NCBI GenBank assembly: GCA_022701365.1
Contig: JAKUHH010000020.1
Coordinates: 1-13,752 of the forward strand
Direction of reading: 5' to 3'
DNA length: 13,752 nt
Source: Mycocentrospora acerina
Lineage: Eukaryota; Ascomycota; Dothideomycetes; Pleosporales
Below are positions 8,671 through 13,752 of the stretch, piece after piece. The notes under the pieces are model-generated. The model saw nothing but the letters and a program-made list of their open reading frames with translations, made no database searches and was not told where the DNA came from. The translations under genes and the position numbers were made by a program. How positions within the stretch are numbered: position 1 is the first letter of the stretch; every line of letters starts with the position of its first letter.

Positions 8671-9159
8671 ATGTCTTTATCTACCTAAAAACGTCTTTGC
8701 CTTAGCCTTAAAACTTATTACAACAGCAGTATTACTCTATTTTCTTGTAATTGTTATTTCTATTAGGGAATTAATTGTTATGTTATAACTTTGCCTAAGA
8801 GTAAACATCTAAAGTGTGCTAAGTGTGTTTGTATTAGCTGTTCTTGCGTTAATATATCTTAGGAATTGCTAGATAGGACGCGTAATAAATATAAAAAGAA
8901 GGTAGAGAGGGACAAAAAGTTGTTATCTAAGGTTGTTCTCTGTTTAATAAGAAATAAGAAGATTCTAAAGCAGGCAAAAGAGAGAGCAAAGAAGAAGGCT
9001 CTTTGTTTAGCGTTAGAGTTAGGAGAGTTAGAGGAGATAGAGGCTAAAGTAGCAGGCAACATTAACTGTCTTGCTGCTAATGCTTTAGTTAGGTATTCTC
9101 CTATAATGTAGACAACTCTTAATCTCTTAAATGCTGCAGCTTCTGTTAGTACTAAGTAA
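8671..9159 (+). pseudogene. Antisense accessory gene of the chromovirus: Cys-rich motif plus coiled coil, RIP-inactivated
   Basis: A plus-strand frame from ATG at 8671 to TAA at 9157 gives 162 codons, broken only by four stops (8686 TAA, 8764 TAG, 8860 TAG, 9109 TAG). Each stop is explained by a C-to-T or G-to-A change. Landmarks in order: a Ser/Tyr/Asn-rich N-terminus; KCAKCVCISCSCV (about 8815-8850), a CxxC-type cysteine cluster; DRTRNKYKKKVERDKKLLS and further Lys/Glu heptads through ERAKKKALCLALELGELEE (about 8872-9040), a likely charged coiled coil; and a tail ending AAASVSTK. Similar short proteins recur as uncharacterised repeat-associated genes in fungal genomes; this is from memory. 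It lies tail-to-tail with the pol/chromodomain frame and inside the element, between pol and the polypurine tract. The function is unknown; nucleic-acid binding is a guess from the Cys cluster and basic charge. Confidence 0.65.
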
Positions 9160-12100
9160 GGAGTAACTAGCAGTTTATAAAGTAAGTTTCTAGTTCCTAG
9201 TTATTTTTTACTTAGTAGGTAACCTTTCTATTTAACTAGGTACTTAATTCCTTATTTAGTTCTTTAATAGTTAAGGATTTTCTTAACTTTATAGCTGTTG
9301 TTAATGTTAGGCTTAAAGTAGAATGTTTATTAGATTAGCATTTCTAGGTTAGCAGGTTCTAATAGAGAGATGTAGAACACTAGGTAAATTTTAGTGTCTT
9401 TAGGGAGTTTAAGTTTGTAGTTAACTAGTCCCCTTAGTTTAATAATAAAAAATAGTCTAACTTTAATATAGTCTAATTTCTTGCTTAGTCTTCTTATTCT
9501 AAGGTTTTTTATAAGAAGATACACTTTATCACTCTTTTTAAGCTAAGGTGCTGTTTTTCTTTTTCTGTTTGCATAAGCAATAGCTCTTTACTGTGCTATT
9601 TTAATATTTTTCTTTAATTTTTTATGTACTTTCTTAAGTTCTTCTACTATAATTACTGCTAATTCTGTTTGTAAACTAGGGAATGTCTGTGTAAATAGAT
9701 TTAGATATTGTCTATAGTTTGCAAAGTATAGCATTATGCTTATTACTTCTAATAACTTGTTATTATAGGCTATCTATACTATTAGTAGTAGTAATACCTA
9801 ATTATTTTATTATTAATTACTATATATCTGTAGGTAAGTTTCTATAGTTTAGTTTATTCTTTCTGTTTGTCTATCTATCTGTAGATAATAGGCAGTAGAC
9901 AGTTTTTATTTTATTCCTATTACAGCTATTAGGGTTTTCTAATAGTTTAATATACATAATTTATCTCTATTACTAATAATTAATTCTAAGATACTGTAGT
10001 TTTATACTATTTAATCTAAGATTACGTGTCCTAATTGTATTGTATTGTAATTATCTTAGAATAGTATTATCTTAGCGTATTTTGTAAGTCTGTTAACAAT
10101 AACTAGTATTGCGTTATAAGCAATATTAGTAACAGGGTCTTTAGAGTTTAGTAAGCTAGTAACAAAGTCTATAGTAATGTCTGTCTAAGGTGCTTTAGGT
10201 GTTTAGATTAGCTGCATTTCTCTATACTTAGCATATGTACTATGCTTATTTTATTAACAGTGTAAGCATTTTTTAATGTAAGCTGTAATTTTTTCTTTTA
10301 TATGCGCAAACTTGTAGTTTTGTTGTATAAGTTCTATTATTCTAGTAATTCTAAGATATCTGTATACTAGGTTATTATAGTAATCTCTAATAACTTGTTC
10401 TTATAATTCCTCTAGTATATTTAGTAGAATATTTTCTTTATTCTTAATTTGTAATATGTTGTTTAGCTGCTAGGATAGTCTAATTAATCTATCTCTATTA
10501 ACTTGCAGTATTACTAACTAAATAATTTCTTTTTCTCCTGCAATATTATTTCTCTTACTTAAAGCATTAGCTTATTTATTGTCTTTTCTTAGCGTGTACA
10601 GGACTTTAAACTTATACTGTCCTAACATTTTAGACTATCTAACCTGTTATTAGTTAAGTACTTTAGTAGTTATAAAGTAGAGTAAGTTCTTATAGTTAGT
10701 ATAGATTATAAGATCTAAATAGCTTTCTATGTAGATTCTCTAATATTGTAATGCAGAAATAATTGCTATAAGTTCTTTGTTATGCACATTATATCTTTCT
10801 TCTAGTCTGCTAAATTTGCAAGAATAGTATGCAATAAGATGCTACTTACTATTGCGTTCTTAGCAAGCGCATGCTCTTAATGCTAAATCTAATGCATTAG
10901 TTTTAATTTATAAAGGTTCTCTGCTGCAAAAGGCTACTATAGTTAGTAGCTTAATGCATGCTTGCTTAAGTAATTAAAAGGCAGTTTCCTGCTTATCTTT
11001 CTACTAGAATGTTGTTTCTTTCTATATAAGCTTAGTAAGTAGTATTATATAGCATAAATAGTCTTTTATAAATCTTTAGTTAAAGTTACAGAATCCTAAG
11101 AATGCCTGTATTTCTTTAACTGTTTTTAGTTGTAGCTATTCTTTTACAGTTCTAGTCTTTTCTTTGCTTATTTGTACTCTTTCTATTCCTACTATAAAGC
11201 CTAGAAATTCTACTTCTGTCTTGTAAAACTTGCATTTCTCTAGTTTAAGCTATAGTTTAGCTTTCTCTAATGCTGTAAGTACCTTCTTAACATGCTTAAT
11301 GTGTTCCTCTATATTGTCTAAATAAATAAGGATGTTATCTAGGTAAGCAATAGCAAATATATCTAAGTATTCTTGTAGTATGTTGTTTATTAATGCTTAG
11401 CACGTTACTAGTGCGTTAGTAAGACTAAAGGGCATAACAGTATATTTATAGTATCTGTAGCGCGTTTAAAAAGCAGTCTTCTATTCTTTACCTTTTTTTA
11501 TTTGTATTAGGTTGTACGCGCCTTTTAAGTCTAGGGCTGTAAAGATCTTTACTTAAAAAAGTCTATCTTATAACTCTAATATATTTAGTAGTAGATATCT
11601 GTTCTTAATTATAATATTGTTTAACTTCTAGTAGTTAACACATAGTTAAAGGGTTCTGTCCTTCTTAGGTATAAAGAGGATAAGGTAACCTACTAGTAAC
11701 TGTAATTCTTTAATAAATCCTTTCTTAAGATTCTTAGCTATGTACTTGCAAAGTACCTTAAGCTCTTTCTCTAATAATCTATATATTTGCTTAAAAGTTA
11801 GTTGCTTTCCTTCTTGCAAGATAATTTTATAATCCTAAGGCTAATGCTTAGCTAGCGCAGCTGCGCCTAACTCTTTCTAAAAAAGGCAGTCCTATGCTTA
11901 ATACTCTTTAAGGATAACAAGAGTTATATATTTCTTTACCTCTCTATAGGTTTCTCCTTAAACTCTTGCTTTATAACTTATAAAGCTATTAGTATCTGCA
12001 GAGTTAACTCTTACTATCTTAAAGATGTCTTTCTTTAAAGTAATATTATTAATTATCTTCTTATCTACCTTTGTTTAACAATAAAGCGCAGGCTTTAATG

Positions 12101-12900
12101 CAGTTGTACAGGTGCATTGCTTAAAAGTAAGACTCTTGCTTGCCTATAATATTGCTAGGTTATGCTTTTATAACTAAAGAAGTCCTAAAATAATATTATA
12201 AGTAGCTATCCTAAAGATATTAAAAGTAATCTGTTCTTAGTGTAACTAGATCTAAAGAGTAACATTATGCGTTTTGTGTGTAATCTCTAACTCTTCTAGC
12301 ATTAGTTGCTTATTTGCAACTACTATAGGGTAGAGTTATTTTTTCTTAACAAGTAATAGTCTAGCTAACTACACTGCTCTTACTAATATAAAGTTTATTT
12401 GTGCTCCTAAATTAAGTAGTGCCTTTATCTAGTGTCTGTTAAGTCTTACTAATAGCTTAACTAATGTCTTAGAATTTGTTGCATTAAGTTGTCTAGCGTT
12501 ATTCTAGGTGCGTAGTGTTAACCTAAAAAAGGCTAGTCTTAAAATCTATTAACGCGCTTTACTTCTGCATGCTTTATGTATTTAGGGTTTATATAGGTAA
12601 TCTATTAGTATTAGTTACAGACTCTATTAACTGTAAGTTTTATCTAGAAGATCTCTGCTAGATTATTAGTTTTAGAAAAATGCATCTTTTTATATTTGTC
12701 TTAAAGGTAGTTTTTGCATTTATTATACTTACAGTTATACTATTAGTACTTGCATTTATTTCTGCGTGCTAGAAACTATCCTAACCCTACTTTTTTGCTA
12801 TAGTAGTCTGCACATAGATTGTAAGAGCATGCTGTCTATAACATAGCTACATAATTCTTATTTCTGTAATTTAGGTAGTATCTTAGTTGTGCTAAGTTAG
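9160..12900 (-). pseudogene. Chromovirus Pol relic (protease, RT, RNase H, integrase, chromodomain)
   Basis: Domains in one minus-strand frame are as follows. Retropepsin at 12387-12422 reads ALLNLGAQINFI, with catalytic Asp now Asn. RT spans about 11080-11700, with LILFIPKKD at its start and the YLDD box at 11322-11345 now YLDNILIY. RNase H (about 10555-10910) runs from KTNALDLALRACACQ to ANALSK. The integrase zinc finger is at about 10250-10400, CLHC intact (10254-10268) but its His partners largely changed to Tyr. In the integrase core the first Asp is intact at 10167-10169, the second is Asn at 9969-9971 and the Glu is intact at 9861-9863. A GPY/F-like module follows at about 9355-9480. 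The in-frame stop at 9330 and many others are RIP-type TAG/TAA. The upstream limit is approximate. The enzyme would copy and integrate the element; three active sites carry Asp-to-Asn hits. Confidence 0.88.
9185..9295 (-). pseudogene. Chromodomain at the Pol C-terminus
   Basis: After the integrase, the same frame reads YKVKKILNY (Tyr codon 9291-9293), then IKYLVK*KGYLLSKK*LGT. Both stops stand where chromodomains have the aromatic-cage tryptophans (VKWKGY and TWEP). Chromodomains on integrases bind methylated histone H3 and direct insertion into heterochromatin. This marks the element as a chromovirus and fits its AT-rich, silenced surroundings. Trp-to-stop at both cage positions is the expected TGG-to-TAG RIP outcome. 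Confidence 0.8.
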
Positions 12901-12999
12901 GAGTGTTAGTGTTATTCCTGCTAAGCTTGTTGTCCTAACTATTTAGTAGTGTATTTTCTTATATTCCTTTAGTAAATGCCTAGGGGTCCCTTAATAGGC

Positions 13000-13701
13000 T
13001 TAGCGTTGCTGATTGTGCTAGCGTCTATAGGGCTAATTAGGATTCTAGGGTGTTAATAACTACCTATTTATTGTCTAAATCCTTATAGAAGGCATCTTTT
13101 ATGTCTAGAGGTGCAAACATAATTACATTTACCTGTCTAGTAACTATATTTTTAGATCTACAGTTTCTAGATATGTAGCCTAGCTTGCTACAGCTATAAT
13201 AAGTTTGCGTAGACTTGTTACAGTTATTATTACTGTTCCTAGTATCTTTTTGCAGATTTCCTTTATACTCTTAGCATTTGTTAATGTTATTAAGGTGCAT
13301 AGATTTAGGTCCTTAAGAGCTATAGATTCTATTACTCTTTCCCTAATATCTAGATTATTATCTATAGTTAAATTATTAAGTTGTGTTAGCAGTATATAGT
13401 AGTTGTTGTCTACAGTTGTTATTAGTAGATNATTATTACTGTTCCTAGTATCTTTTTGCAGATTTCCTTTATACTCTTAGCATTTGTTAATGTTATTAAG
13501 GTGCATAGATTTAGGTCCTTAAGAGCTATAGATTCTATTACTCTTTCCCTAATATCTAGATTATTATCTATAGTTAAATTATTAAGTTGTGTTAGCAGTA
13601 TATAGTAGTTGTTGTCTACAGTTGTTATTAGTAGATCTATATCTAGGTTAAGGTTAATTGTCCTATTGTAGTTCTATAGATAGCTTATAAAAAGTGTTAT
13701 T
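13000..13701 (-). pseudogene. Chromovirus Gag remnant with decayed CCHC zinc knuckle
   Basis: The minus-strand frame reads a Asn/Gln/Ser/Arg-rich linker (for example RNSNNNCNKSTQT) followed by YYSCSKLGYISRNC at 13160-13201. The spacing is exactly C-x2-C-x4-H-x4-C, but the first Cys and the His have both become Tyr, leaving two of four zinc ligands. The knuckle normally packages element RNA. Upstream the frame continues to 13701 (FYKLSIELQ) only if one copy of the 205-bp duplication and the N are removed; with both copies present the frame shifts. Most of the capsid part is missing because an LTR starts at 13702. Confidence 0.7.
13226..13636. repeat. Exact 205-bp tandem duplication around a single N (probable assembly join error)
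   Basis: 13226-13430 and 13432-13636 are identical over all 205 bases, and the only base between them is the window's sole N (13431). Two contig ends that overlap but were joined across a nominal gap give exactly this pattern. The gag frame is continuous only when one copy plus the N is removed. The plus-strand open frame at 13205-13399 lies within copy one and is a shadow. Confidence 0.9.
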
Positions 13702-13752
13702 TGTAACGACTAAGCACGTGCACAGTCAACGTGGCTTACCTCGCTTATAGCA
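13702..13752 (+). mobile_element. LTR fragment, same family as 2455-2649, cut by the window edge
   Basis: The last 51 bases, starting TGTAACGACT, are a perfect reverse-complement match to 2599-2649, the outer end of the solo LTR. The fragment interrupts the gag frame of the chromovirus and, like the other copy, keeps YCA/TGR sites that are otherwise lost (for example TCAACG and GTGGCT). It may be a solo LTR or the start of a complete element; the rest is outside the window. The putative target duplication on this side would be 13697-13701 (TTATT). Confidence 0.85.

Larger units (their letters stand above)
8091..13701 (-). mobile_element. Ty3/gypsy chromovirus relic, RIP-inactivated, 5' end cut by LTR insertion
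   Basis: Right to left on the minus strand the order is gag (zinc knuckle), protease, reverse transcriptase, RNase H, integrase and chromodomain, then polypurine tract and candidate 3' LTR. This is the chromovirus order of Ty3/gypsy (Metaviridae) elements. Protease, RT, integrase zinc finger, integrase core and chromodomain all fall in one frame across about 3.2 kb, so inactivation was by substitutions, not indels. Gag is in another frame. The 5' LTR, primer-binding site and most of gag are missing because the LTR at 13702 interrupts the sequence and the window then ends. Confidence 0.85.

Noticed and set aside
8859..9062. 67-aa minus-strand open frame
   Set aside because: It is the exact antisense shadow of the plus-strand coiled-coil relic, whose frame extends well beyond it and has recognisable motifs.
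13205..13399. 64-aa plus-strand open frame
   Set aside because: It is antisense to the gag linker and lies within the duplicated assembly segment; its composition shows no domain.
1..13752. CRISPR array, tRNA or rRNA genes
   Set aside because: No regularly spaced repeats with unique spacers, no cloverleaf and no conserved rRNA stretch were seen; the content is eukaryotic repeat DNA.

Overview
The window looks like an AT-rich, repeat-dominated block of a filamentous ascomycete (Pezizomycotina) genome. The evidence is three large relics of fungal repeat genes: an OrsD/RecQ-type helicase, a Ty3/gypsy gag-pol fragment and a Ty3/gypsy chromovirus. All three are riddled with TAG/TAA stops of the kind left by repeat-induced point mutation (RIP). 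A dothideomycete or eurotiomycete is plausible, but the sequence alone does not settle it. I see no intact host gene, tRNA or rRNA.

Layout. 1-3150 (minus) is a long OrsD-helicase pseudogene cut by the left window edge at the start of its Walker A motif. A 195-bp solo LTR with a perfect 5-bp target duplication sits inside it (2455-2649). About 370 bp of non-coding DNA and a 20-bp palindrome (3520-3539) follow. 3541-5650 (minus) is a gypsy relic with gag, protease and only the first residues of reverse transcriptase. 5651-8090 has no gene that I can see: a degenerate 20-bp minisatellite (6024-6256), long AT-rich sequence, a purine-rich tract and a dense cluster of short palindromes (7904-8041). 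8091-13701 is a chromovirus on the minus strand with a candidate 3' LTR, a polypurine tract, an antisense accessory gene on the plus strand (8671-9159), then chromodomain, integrase, RNase H, reverse transcriptase, protease and a gag remnant with a zinc knuckle. Gag is cut at 13702 by a second copy of the 2455 LTR family, in opposite orientation.

History. Reading frames in both large relics are preserved over kilobases with almost only substitution damage (Trp/Gln to stop, Asp to Asn, His to Tyr). This indicates that RIP, not random decay, killed them. The two small LTR copies carry no such damage, so they arrived after RIP or were too short to be a target. The mutated context is narrow: YCA (TGR on the other strand) is nearly absent, while RCA and TGY remain abundant.

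Most notable: a RIP-inactivated cysteine-rich/coiled-coil gene lies antisense between the chromovirus pol and its polypurine tract. The OrsD-helicase relic contains a tyrosine-recombinase-like block between its zinc-finger and helicase parts. An exact 205-bp duplication separated by a single N (13226-13636) is most likely an assembly artefact.
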